Shown: one piece after another, positions 24,001 to 31,121 of the stretch
How positions within the stretch are numbered: position 1 is the stretch's first letter
Layout of the letters: each line of letters opens with the position of its first letter
Source: Ashinkailepas kermadecensis
Lineage: Eukaryota > Arthropoda > Thecostraca > Neolepadidae
Direction: 5' to 3'
Length of the DNA: 64,000 bases
Assembly: GCA_034440615.1 (NCBI GenBank)
Contig: JAOTOM010005113.1
Location: 186,001-250,000, forward strand
Notes under the pieces: model-generated
What the model was told of the DNA's origin: nothing
Seen by the model: the letters and a program-made list of their open reading frames with translations, nothing else
Database searches by the model: none
Made by a program: the position numbers and the translations under genes

Positions 24001-25923
24001 CTGTCATCGGTGACCTGTTTTGTGTCGTTGTCAGTGATGACCTTTGTTCTTGTCGTCAGTTTGCTAATGCCGGTGCCAGTGTTAACCTATGACGGTGACA
24101 GTGTCCAGTGGCGGGGTCCGAGGCATCCAAATGGGCTGAGGCAGAAAAAGTCACGATTGCACCCCTCCCCCCCCCCCAGAAAAACTCCTTGGATTGTGTC
24201 CACTTTATTCTTTGGATCGGAAATTCGACAGCTGCTTTTGGCCTTCGTTGCGAAAGAAAACATTATGATCTTGGTATCACTTTCGAGACCTTTTGGTTGC
24301 ACCTTTAACCACTACTACTACATTGGGGATGGGGGAAAGATAAAGCAATTAATTCACACATTAAAAGCAAAGTCCTTGATATTAACTTCTTGAATTCTTG
24401 CAAGCAGTCCTGACATCCATCAAGTTAGCAATCCTCTCAAATAGCGTCATTTCATTCCAACTCAGTTTATATATGTTTTTAGTACAATATGCTAATAAAT
24501 GTATGTATACATGAATGCAAATATTCAAAAGTCGAAAGATAAGGAATGGTCGAGCACTTAAAAACCGTCGATCATACCATAGTTCTGCATAAATTGTGAC
24601 TGAAGACCAATTTTACTCCGTATCAGGATGTTGGGGGGGGGGGGGTGCTGAGATGGCCCTACTGTATCCGCTCATAAATGTATGACAATTACAGAGGTGA
24701 CTAAGCACCACAGCAAAGCCCAGTCTAAGAGCTCACCGGCCCTGACCAAACTTTTTAGTTGAGCTTTTGGTCCTAGTACCTGCCACCTGTCATACCTATT
24801 TAAGCAGGTAGGTAACTTGCTCCTACCCCACAATGTCGCACATTCCCTTAATTCCCCGAATGAGTGGGAGTTTTTTTGTGTGAAACATGCCCCGATGTAA
24901 CCCAAAAGTGAAATTACATGGCGACTTCCGAGGATACACAATATATGGCGATATCTTCTAAAGCCTTGCCCCATTCATGAATGTTTTAGACCAGTGATAG
25001 GGCTATTTCAATTTCACGATGTAGATCTGAACATAAATTTTCACTATAATTGCGAGTCACCCATGCATTTTTGGTTACCAGTTTTTACATGTTGCGATTT
25101 TCAGTGGATAAGATCGATCGCATCGTTTTGTACGAAAATAGAAGAAAAAACTTCCAACTCTATTCATGTGAGGCACTGCCTTGAGTGCTTTAATAGGTTG
25201 ACTGCCCCTGACAGTATCACCCTTGACGTGTGTTAGTGTCTGTCAGTGTTGATTTGTTTCGCTGGCAGGCCTTCAGAAGAGTTTTGAATTTATGAATTTC
25301 TGAGCATGTGCCATTTGAATTGAATTTCTGCGGTAGCATGTGCCAGTTAAACGCGCCTCATCCTCGACGTGGTGCCATCAACACGTTGCCATTTTGTATT
25401 GAAATGTACCAAATACCGACTGTTGTTCCTTTTTACATTTCAGCGGCACTTAGTGCCCGTCATACAGCCTACTTGTTCGACGCCATCGCGTGTTCTGATC
25501 TCTTGTGCTGATATTATTCACTCTACGAAAAATAAAAGGATCTCTGGACACCGTCGTCCAATGTGAGGGTGATGTTGTGGCAGTGTCGTTGCTATGCGCC
25601 ACTGTTTGTCCTGGCGATAGTCGCCCGCTGACAGTTTCGGCGCCGGCGTCTGCTGAAATGTATTGGTATCGGCGGCAGTGGCAGTGTCGCTATGTCCCGG
25701 CCGCAGGTCGCCCACAGACGTGCTGAAGACGTTCGACACCTCGCAGATGCGCTTCACACCAGCCGTCACTCCACCGTCCGTCGTCAAAAAGCGCGCCAAG
25801 AGGTCGCGTCAGTCGGCGGCCGGCGGCGAGCCCGACTGGCTGACGGCGCGACTGGCTGCGACACGGCCCGACTCGCCGCTGGCAGACGTCGACTTCGCGC
25901 ACCACTTGTTGCCGGCCAGCTGA
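5756..25923 (+). CDS. NOC3L: Nucleolar complex protein 3 homolog, 13 exons, about 808 aa
   Basis: Coding exons: 5756-6023, 8336-8432, 8799-9013, 11032-11237, 12636-12911, 14179-14334, 16991-17179, 17888-18069, 19445-19656, 20847-21028, 21817-21945, 23732-23829, 25707-25923. All have AG/GT edges, and the phases join into one frame of 808 codons plus TGA; family members are about 800 aa. Seen in sequence: a Lys-rich N-terminus, then LLPIKTKKGVV (the LLPIK motif), LLEVFKDLLPSYKL, FMTYKEKLKNMSRNERK, SGLMASVLEGLAKF, LSGQGEAINIDPQRFY, VMLIKRRKKISPQR and DDPEYCGAGNTLLYEL. In order these match the NOC3 domain and the C-terminal CBF/Mak21-type domain. Family knowledge: NOC3 pairs with NOC2 in the nucleolus and nucleus for pre-60S maturation and export, and in yeast also takes part in replication licensing. 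The segment of roughly 25 residues normally between the exon 5 and exon 6 sequences was not found. The ATG at 5756 follows an in-frame TGA at 5741. Confidence 0.95.
6024..8335. other. NOC3L intron 1
   Basis: Mostly AT-rich. The part at about 6,800-7,600, with long A/T runs and cccccc/gggggt strings, looks like a decayed repeat, but nothing was classified. Confidence 0.5.
8336..8432 (+). CDS. NOC3L: NOC3L exon 2
   Basis: Acceptor ctattacag, donor gtgagt. It encodes GLDRLVKAAKRGHISMMEDM, resembling the short acidic segment with a KRG(H/R)xS core that precedes the LLPIK motif in NOC3 proteins. Incoming phase 1, outgoing phase 2; both join without a frame break. Confidence 0.8.
8799..9013 (+). 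CDS. NOC3L: NOC3L exon 3 (LLPIK motif)
   Basis: Contains a basic stretch (GGRRKRK, GKRRRAS), an acidic Ser/Asp patch, then VRDLLPIKTKKGVVRRK, the conserved NOC3 entry motif. Acceptor gttcgtgcag, donor gtgggc. The GC-rich codons contrast with the AT-rich intron on either side. Confidence 0.9.
9014..11031. other. NOC3L intron 3
   Basis: AT-rich, with no recognised element; only short open frames of unremarkable composition. Confidence 0.6.
11032..11237 (+). CDS. NOC3L: NOC3L exon 4
   Basis: Acceptor gggaccgcag, donor gtcagc. It starts with an acidic Glu/Pro-rich linker, then VVTVYAERRTKIDTAKLRIG and LLSRAVLESP. The latter matches the family pattern of an ERKKKL-like helix followed by I-A-x-L-x-x-x-I-L. 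Outgoing phase 0. Confidence 0.9.
12053..12187 (-). mobile_element. tRNA-Val-like SINE, degenerate, in NOC3L intron 4
   Basis: The tail and body match the family on the minus strand, but the anticodon region is deleted or scrambled (about 12,150-12,175). 13-bp duplications GGTGGAAGGCGTT lie at 12,040-12,052 and 12,188-12,200. Confidence 0.85.
12636..12911 (+). CDS. NOC3L: NOC3L exon 5 (NOC3 domain core)
   Basis: Encodes LLSEADPTVMVTVCKYAAAS, LLEVFKDLLPSYKLLE, KKETIVQYKYE and YKKYLIKLEEY. This is the most recognisable NOC3-domain block (D-P-x-V...SL-x-E-V-F-K-D-x-x-P-S-Y). It has 92 codons, phase 0 at both ends. In other NOC3 proteins another 25 or so residues follow before the sequence of the next exon. 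Confidence 0.95.
13079..13705 (+). mobile_element. 5'-truncated non-LTR retrotransposon tail (Jockey/I-like)
   Basis: Broken translation in two frames. The clear part is 13,212-13,517: HRHLLCGEERPACPRCGDGL then SVAHILIACRHFETERRRF. CX2CX7HX4C with HxxL...C is the C-terminal zinc-knuckle-like block after the reverse transcriptase/RNase H region of many arthropod LINEs. A typical untranslated tail follows, ending near AACAGCAACAAC. In-frame stops upstream (near 13,188) show it is dead. It lies in NOC3L intron 5 and abuts the tandem array before exon 6. Confidence 0.75.
13708..14178. repeat. 71-79 bp minisatellite ending at the NOC3L exon 6 acceptor
   Basis: Six copies precede the real exon. 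Each contains an acceptor-like tgctgtgccag followed by tgtctggtgttcc, resembling the exon start tgcctggtgcggttcc. AG dinucleotides end at 13,725, 13,800, 13,875, 13,946, 14,020 and 14,099; the true site is 14,178. Confidence 0.9.
14179..14334 (+). CDS. NOC3L: NOC3L exon 6
   Basis: 52 codons, beginning CLVRFRDFNFASNLV and ending FTEDRSAERTLD. The FxFxxNL...LVP pattern matches the family block HFNFHxNI...IVP. The acceptor (tgctgtgccag) is the last of seven tandem copies of the same acceptor-containing unit. Donor gtaggt. Confidence 0.92.
14592..14756 (+). mobile_element. tRNA-Val-like SINE in NOC3L intron 6
   Basis: Full-length copy, nearly identical to that at 364-518 over head and body. 12-bp duplications GCGGTACGTTAA at 14,580-14,591 and 14,757-14,768. 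Confidence 0.9.
15246..15412 (+). repeat. Dispersed repeat R3, copy 1
   Basis: Aligns with 45,530-45,690 (gccaacagatgt, caattcat, atattgcccaact, actctacgaaaaa blocks). A third, partial copy lies at about 25,478-25,541. Unclassified; in NOC3L intron 6. Confidence 0.5.
16715..16990. repeat. 49-bp minisatellite ending at the NOC3L exon 7 acceptor
   Basis: Exactly 49-bp periodicity. The unit contains gtcggtggtcggcag followed by attgtgcgtaagctgcacca and gctgatca, a near copy of the first 28 bases of exon 7. AG at 16,745, 16,794 and 16,843; the same position is AA at 16,892 and 16,941; the true AG is 16,990. Confidence 0.92.
16991..17179 (+). CDS. NOC3L: NOC3L exon 7
   Basis: 63 codons. It starts VVRKLHQLIKAKEW and ends KKFMTYKEKLKNMSRNERK, matching the conserved KKFMTFKEKRKxLSRxxRK block. 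Donor gtctgt is off consensus. The first 30 bases of the exon recur in the 49-bp repeats immediately upstream. Confidence 0.95.
17888..18069 (+). CDS. NOC3L: NOC3L exon 8
   Basis: Acceptor tctgtag, donor gtaagc. Encodes SKKLEALERELMATRAEENK, then HSDILTVVFTVYFKILKQMP and ASVLEGLAK. Matches the family block ending in LLPAVLEGLAKF; the F comes from the next exon. Outgoing phase 2. Confidence 0.95.
19445..19656 (+). CDS. NOC3L: NOC3L exon 9
   Basis: Encodes FAHMINIDFFHDLVESFHVL, LLCVQTVFTMLSGQGEAINI and DPQRFYAHCYRAL, matching HLINVEFFDDLL and LSGQGDxLNIDPxxFY of the family. This is the start of the CBF/Mak21-type domain. The gtgagt donor begins a tandem array. Confidence 0.96.
19657..20262. 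repeat. Minisatellite starting at the NOC3L exon 9 donor
   Basis: Degenerate units of about 27-55 bp around gactaccgaccggacag and gtgggcag. The first units carry the exon end plus donor (cagtctgg/gtgagtgg). GTGAGT recurs at 19,781 and 19,812. Confidence 0.88.
20847..21028 (+). CDS. NOC3L: NOC3L exon 10
   Basis: Encodes LKIALDSLQVMLIKRRKKIS followed by RVLSFAKRLCSLAL, matching the conserved LDVMLxKRRKxVSxQRxLxFxKRL block. The acceptor ctcgtcag follows a small direct repeat of tgacgtcactggt. Donor gtgggt; phase 0 out. Confidence 0.95.
21335..21517 (+). mobile_element. tRNA-Lys-like SINE with the same central domain, perfect 16-bp TSD
   Basis: Head ggccgcggtagctcagttgg with loop CTCTTGA (CTT-like) and box B gggttcgaatctc. 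From about 21,425 the body matches the tRNA-Val-like family (gcgaccaatcggcgtgagag then ttggcgacgct and cgtcgtaaaag), but the tail is different (aaggttcttctgctgcttctt). Identical 16-bp ATGTTAAATTATGCGG lies at 21,319-21,334 and 21,518-21,533. It is in NOC3L intron 10. Confidence 0.88.
21565..21816. repeat. 88-bp repeat ending at the NOC3L exon 11 acceptor
   Basis: Acceptor-like gtgactccag (or gtgactcaag) followed by gtacactcggg ends at 21,640 and 21,728; the true acceptor ends at 21,816. Spacing is exactly 88 bp. Each unit also has a Pyr-rich cctcccccc run. Confidence 0.92.
21817..21945 (+). CDS. NOC3L: NOC3L exon 11
   Basis: 43 codons: VHSGTSRLLDTESVASGLY, DVDDPEYCGAGNTLLYEL, TALR. Matches the family block LLLDSE...LDEPEYCxAxNTxLWELxALR. 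Its acceptor gtgactccag is the third of three copies spaced exactly 88 bp apart. Confidence 0.96.
22866..23700. repeat. 61-62 bp minisatellite before NOC3L exon 12, about 13 copies
   Basis: Unit cacctctgcggagggaggga, then ggtaccaccggtgcaccgtg, accctccgtgttccagacct, aa. Units with gtgcac and units with gtatac mostly alternate, giving a dimeric higher-order pattern. All three forward frames stay open over long stretches, which explains the spurious ORFs here. Confidence 0.93.
23732..23829 (+). CDS. NOC3L: NOC3L exon 12
   Basis: Encodes RSYHQSVRTLAAHLMLSCP, matching the family RHYHPxVxxFAxHL. Acceptor ccgtccacag, donor gtgagt, outgoing phase 2. It lies directly after a minisatellite of 61-62 bp units whose sequence resembles this intron-exon junction. 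Confidence 0.9.
25707..25923 (+). CDS. NOC3L: NOC3L exon 13 (C-terminus)
   Basis: Encodes SPTDVLKTFDTSQMRFTPAV, then a basic patch (VVKKRAKRSRQS) and DFAHHLLPAS before TGA at 25921-25923. Matches the family tail SxTELFxxYxxxxMxFxPxV...DFxxYL. No clear AATAAA was seen in the next 600 bases. Confidence 0.92.
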
Positions 25924-26530
25924 TACGGTGGGCGGCGACGGTTGAGGCGGTGTCCCGCCGATCTTGTTGTCGTTTGGGGCGACCTGCGATTGGAAAATAC
26001 AGGCGCGGTTCAAAGTATGGTCGTTTGTTGTTTAGTGTCGAGTGGTAGTGCTCCACGCCTCTGCTGCTGATAAAGTCACCTCATGTAGGAGATGGATTTA
26101 ATTTATGTCGAGCGGACGTACGTGGCACCTCCAGTGCGCTGATTAGTACCGGAGAGTTTCCAGAGGTACAATTTTAGCAGAACGCTAACCGTTGCTGGCG
26201 TATTGTTCAAAACGCCTTTAAACCCCAATAGTCCTAGAGTCGATGCTCATCCTGCATACAATTGTAACGGCATAAAATGCCATTCTGCGTCACTGAGCAT
26301 TCTTTGGGCAGTACCTCAACGACTTGTAGGTGGCGCTACACTAACTCCTGAGTCGCCGAGGACCGGGTCTGGCTGAGGGAGACGTTTGGTCGTATCGCTT
26401 TGCATTGGATGTCTCGGATGTCCCGGATGACTCGGCTTGAAAATGCCAGACTCCGAGTGAATGTCCTGGGCTTTCAAAGCCATGCTGGGCTTGCCTGGCG
26501 ACGGACGACCGGCTGACAACATAACGAGCA

Positions 26531-26784
26531 GTTGGCGGACTGAGTCTGCCCGCGATACCGCCGGTCTGATGTTAGGTGTTGGTGGCGGACTGAGGCTGCC
26601 CGCGATACCGCCGGTCTGACGTTAGGTGTCTGTGGTGGACTGAGGCTGCCCGTGATACCGCCGGTCTGATGTTAGGTGTCTGTGGCGGACTGAGGCTGCC
26701 CGCAATACCGCCGGTCTGATGTTAGGTGTTGGTGGCGGACTAAGGCTGCCCGCGATACCGCCGGTCTGATGTTAGGTGTCGGTG
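26531..26784. repeat. 50-bp minisatellite, five copies
   Basis: Unit begins ggcggactgaggctgcccgc and ends ggtctgatgttaggtgttggt. Copies differ at only a few positions. It lies about 600 bp past the NOC3L stop. Confidence 0.9.
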
Positions 26785-28868
26785 GTTTTGGTATCTTGTC
26801 ATCACCTCTCACGATAGTGGAGACTGCATACTAAAATGCTGCATCGTGTGCAGATCTGACAAATAGTAACTCGAGAAGATAATTATAGTGATCACAAGCA
26901 AAGATGAAGCCCGAGTTAGCTTTACCCCGTGTATGCGCACCAAAAACGTGCACAAGAGCGACCCAAACCTACACGCTCCAGCTTGGTCCAGTCCGACTGC
27001 CACGACCTGACCCAACCCGCTCCTGCTCAGCCCAGCCTGACCGTCATCACCCGACCCAACCCGATCCGGCTCAGCCCACCCCGACCGTCACAATTTTGAA
27101 GCATTCATGACTTGTGTTCCACGCTGCATCCACTTCCTTCACTCAGAATTAGCAGGCTTGCTACTTAGTTTTCGTTTTGCCAGCTTTCATCCCAATGTTA
27201 CCTTTGAATTGTTCGCATTCTGTGTTCGGCGAAGGATTTTTTGTATTGGTATCGGCACTTTCTGCACCTGGCCACTTGGTGGCGGCATTGATGTCCTTGG
27301 CCATCTGGCCACCTGTGTGGCTGCCACCGCGTTGCCACCGTTCTCTGCCGACAGCGGTGTGGTGGCCGGCCCTGCGCCTGCAACACGGCAGTCGTATACC
27401 TCGGCTCTTGCCGTCGCTCGTTGAGCTCTCTCAAAGTCAAACTTTGGAGAGTTGGTGTGAACTCAACACTGGTGTAATCACTAATTGATGTATTCATCAA
27501 GGTTGGTGCAGTTTGTATTGGTATACTGTGTCTGGAAACAAGGATTCAATAATGGTGATACTAAAGGCTTGGCATGATGATTTCATACGGCCTCTTCCAA
27601 TCGCAAGCGGAGCTTCTAGAGCAGGGAAGACAACTCACTATCTCTGTTAGTTTCTCTTTGATTGTGTGCTGCATTCGTCCTTCAACCTGGCAATCTGCTT
27701 CAAAATACCGGAAGCCCTGGCGACCACCACCTGCGGATTCGCCGAACAAACTTCTCCCCTCCATAGTCCAGCGGGAGGATAACGTGGCTAGTGCCGGGTG
27801 AGCCTCAAACCATTCTCAACACGGGCGCTCATTGCCTGGTTTATGAATAAAGGTCGGGTGTTGGCCGCCTGTCGGTGGTTTGTGAGAGATCCGCGCTGGC
27901 GAATGCACGGCTCAACACGCAACAGCAGGTATAATTCGAAAAGTTATGATGCGGTGATCGCGATGGGCTGCTGTCACGAGCCAGTTTGATTTGAAAGGTG
28001 GCAAAATGCTTGGTTTATGATGTGTGCCTATTGTCACCTGTAGTGCACATTACTGAAGCTTATACTGCTGGAGACGTGGATAGTGTAGATAACCATGGTA
28101 TGATCGATATGAGCATAAGTAGGACAGCCTGATGGCTGCAAGCTGCTGCTTATGCAACAGTTATAGAAAACACGAACATGCCAGAAGAGTATTTGGACCA
28201 AACCATGTTGACACATTCCATGCAATACCATTTAATATGCTTGTCCATGTGATGTTTTTGCTCGTGAACTATAATCGTGACAGAGGAAATTTTGCACAAA
28301 GCTTGCCACAACTGGGACTTGCCGTTAACATCTGTGTAACTTAATTCCGGTAAAAACCACACGATATACAATATCATTGTCTGATTGACTGACTGATTGA
28401 CTGACTGACTGATTGAGTTTGATCTCGCCTATTCGTGAACACGGAGGGGATATTACCACCAATCCATTTGTCCAACTGCTGTCACATCAAGTTCCTTCCG
28501 ACGTCTTGATGACATCACTGATTCACCATTTGCGTATTCCCGGAACAAAGCACTTGTGTTACCTTGTGGATTATTCACAGTGTGCTGTAGCTTCACGCTT
28601 CCCAGAAGCGTGAAGTGTTGCTTCCGCTTCCGTGTTGCTGTGCTGTCGTCCGTCGTGTTGACGTGCGTGTTCTCAGAATCGACACGCATGTACGGTAACA
28701 ATGGGCCGGTACGACGACACTGACCATCGCCTGCCGCGATTGGATAGCAGCAGCATACATTCAAGCCTGGAGTGTTCAGCGTTGGTGGGGTTACCATGGG
28801 TCACATGAAATGTCAATACCTCGCGATGATTTCTGCACAACCATACTTAGATAATATATATAGATATG

Positions 28869-28982
28869 TGCGTGTGTGTGTGTGTGTGTATGTATATATA
28901 TATATATACATATACATACATACATACATACATACACACATACACACATACATACATACATGCCTATATACATACATACATA
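28869..28982. repeat. Compound microsatellite (TG)n(TA)n(CATA)n
   Basis: Simple repeats of tg, ta and cata in succession. The Tyr/Ile/His/Thr-rich open frames on both strands are artefacts of it. Confidence 0.95.
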
Positions 28983-29224
28983 TCACCGGCGTGAACTCTG
29001 CCTCGTTTATCATCTGGGTAGCCGCTGTTGTCGGCTGATCCTGAGGGCGTTGACCTTTGAAACACATTCCACGTAAAGATCAGCGCCAGACCGACAGCAG
29101 AAGCCATCCGCAGCAGGAAGCTTTCCACGTCTTTTTACACCTTACGACTTTCGCTCATGACTCATGATCGATCCTGTGTGTGCGGCTAATTGCAAGCCTA
29201 CTCGACATTGCCGCCAGTGTGCCG

Positions 29225-29745
29225 GTTTATGCTGTGGTCGATCGACCGGAGCCGCCTGAGGCTCAGGTCGGCACGTGCTGCTCACGGCCCATGGTCGTTA
29301 GTCGACGACTAAGTCGATGACATGCTGGCCGTTGGCCGCATTACTGGGCAGGCCGCGACGGAACGGTCGCCTATTGACGCGGCGAACGACACGGCTCGAG
29401 ATGGACGACCATGACGGTGTCGTGCGCTGGCGGATCGACACGCGTGACGCACACGTGGGCCGCCGGACGCGCCGCCACGGCATGCCGAGTGTGGTGATGC
29501 GTGGACCGGGGCGGCGGTTACGTCGTGGGACGGTCGGCCTTCCCCTCGTCCTGTTACGTCCGACCCCGTCGTCCTGTGGCGTCTGTTTCCCGCCTGGTGT
29601 CGCAGTCTGGCACTATACCGTCACGTGGGTGTTGCGGTCCGTTCTCCCCCGCCCCGTGGCGACTTGACTGTTGCCGTCATTGGTGGCACCTGACCGGCAG
29701 CGAGAGTATCGCCGTACAGGCACCACGTCATGAAAAGGAAGCCGA
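29225..29745. other. GC-rich, CpG-dense island without a supported gene
   Basis: Many CG dinucleotides and a 116-codon open frame (29,317-29,667) rich in Arg, with no recognisable domain and no good splice context. Could be a CpG-island promoter or an unrecognised exon. Confidence 0.35.
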
Positions 29746-31003
29746 AGTCGGCCGTCAATAATTGCGCAGAAATGCTATGATATCACTGAGCCGTTGTTCG
29801 CTTGTTGAAAATTCACGGACTAGGAATTGGTATTAAAGTCAGTTTGTAGTTTGTAATTTGTAAATAAACAAATCGTTACGTGGCAGGGTACCATACATGT
29901 CCACCACCGTTGTATCTGAGAAAGATAGTGTCACCAATCTGGTTGCGCGCTGGCGGAGCTTTCAGCAACATCATGACATCCTTGACCGCTTCTTGTTCCA
30001 CGGAAGTGACCATTGTTCACTATCACTACCGACTTAATGGAGATAGACTTTCAAGACTCTAGGATTAGTGCGCATAAGAAATATGCATTCGAGATAATTC
30101 AGACCAACAAAGACCACAGCTGAAGCAAGAGGGAAATAACTCAAGACACAAGACTAGAATCACAAAAGTGGAAACAAGATTGTAGAATTACTGAAACACT
30201 GCACTGAAGTTGGGACCAAGGCCTCCACAAAGCCATTGCTCTGGCAGCTGTCAGGCGTTGTCTTCAACGCAGTAAATCACAAGCCTCAGGCTTGTGGCAC
30301 GCTGTGAAGGAAAGGAAGCCAATGTAGCATTTTGTTTCCACGGTTGCCAGAATATCACCATAAGCAACACATTAACCAAAGTAGGTCAAGTTCTCGGAAG
30401 AGGCAGCACATGTTTCAATGTCACAGTGATCTAGTTCTACTTGTTAGTTCGTGATGTAGCAGTGTCTACGTAATGTGAGTTATCACACATAATATACTAC
30501 TTGTCCATATGTACAATTGGTCTTCACTTATTCATCGAATAGCATACAACTGAGGCATACAATACATATTTGAAGCTATGGCGATATCCATGCTCTCCGT
30601 TCAGTCAGTAAAGTTGTCTTGCCCAAGGACGGGACAACTTTTGAATCCGTACTTAACCGCCCGCTGTGACCACTTTTTACCACGTAGAATAGAATCAACA
30701 CTGGACAAATGGCACGTGTTCTGAAAGGAACATTATATATTTTGGTGCATAAGTTGCAAGAAGTGATAATTGTGCGACAGAAACTTTGTACCGATTTTCC
30801 CCGAATCAACCTCAAACGCTCATAATTGTATTTGTCAGCTTAAGAGATTTGCGTGTGTTGTTATTTTCTTCAAAAAAGCAGTGTGAAGGGCTCCTAGCGA
30901 TATTTGGATCATAGGGCAACATTATAAATTTTACATTATATTATAAAAGATGAGAACATATATGGAACATTATAAACAAAATCATACGTTTTCCCTATGC
31001 ACA

Positions 31004-31009
31004 TTTATT
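31004..31009 (-). promoter_or_regulatory. Candidate polyadenylation signal AATAAA for acidic paralog 1
   Basis: AATAAA on the minus strand, about 113 bases past the TGA at 31,122-31,124. Placement fits; function is inferred. Confidence 0.5.
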
Positions 31010-31121
31010 TGCCCATTTAACACATCAAGCATATAATGATGACGAACACAAGTTGACCATGCGTCACATGTATACATGAATGCGCGTGGCGATAGAACAC
31101 GTCGCCACTTGATCACACCAA

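Larger units (their letters stand above)
26000..31000. other. Interval between NOC3L and the acidic gene cluster
   Basis: Contains the 50-bp array, a two-copy cgacccaacccg-type repeat (about 26,990-27,095), a ctga/ttga microsatellite (28,380-28,415), the compound microsatellite and the GC-rich island. No gene supported. Confidence 0.5.

Noticed and set aside
28772..29076. Tyr/Ile/His-rich frames on both strands
   Set aside because: Microsatellite translation.
29317..29667. 116-codon Arg-rich frame as a gene
   Set aside because: GC-rich sequence keeps frames open by chance; no motif or conserved block seen. Kept only as a GC-rich island.
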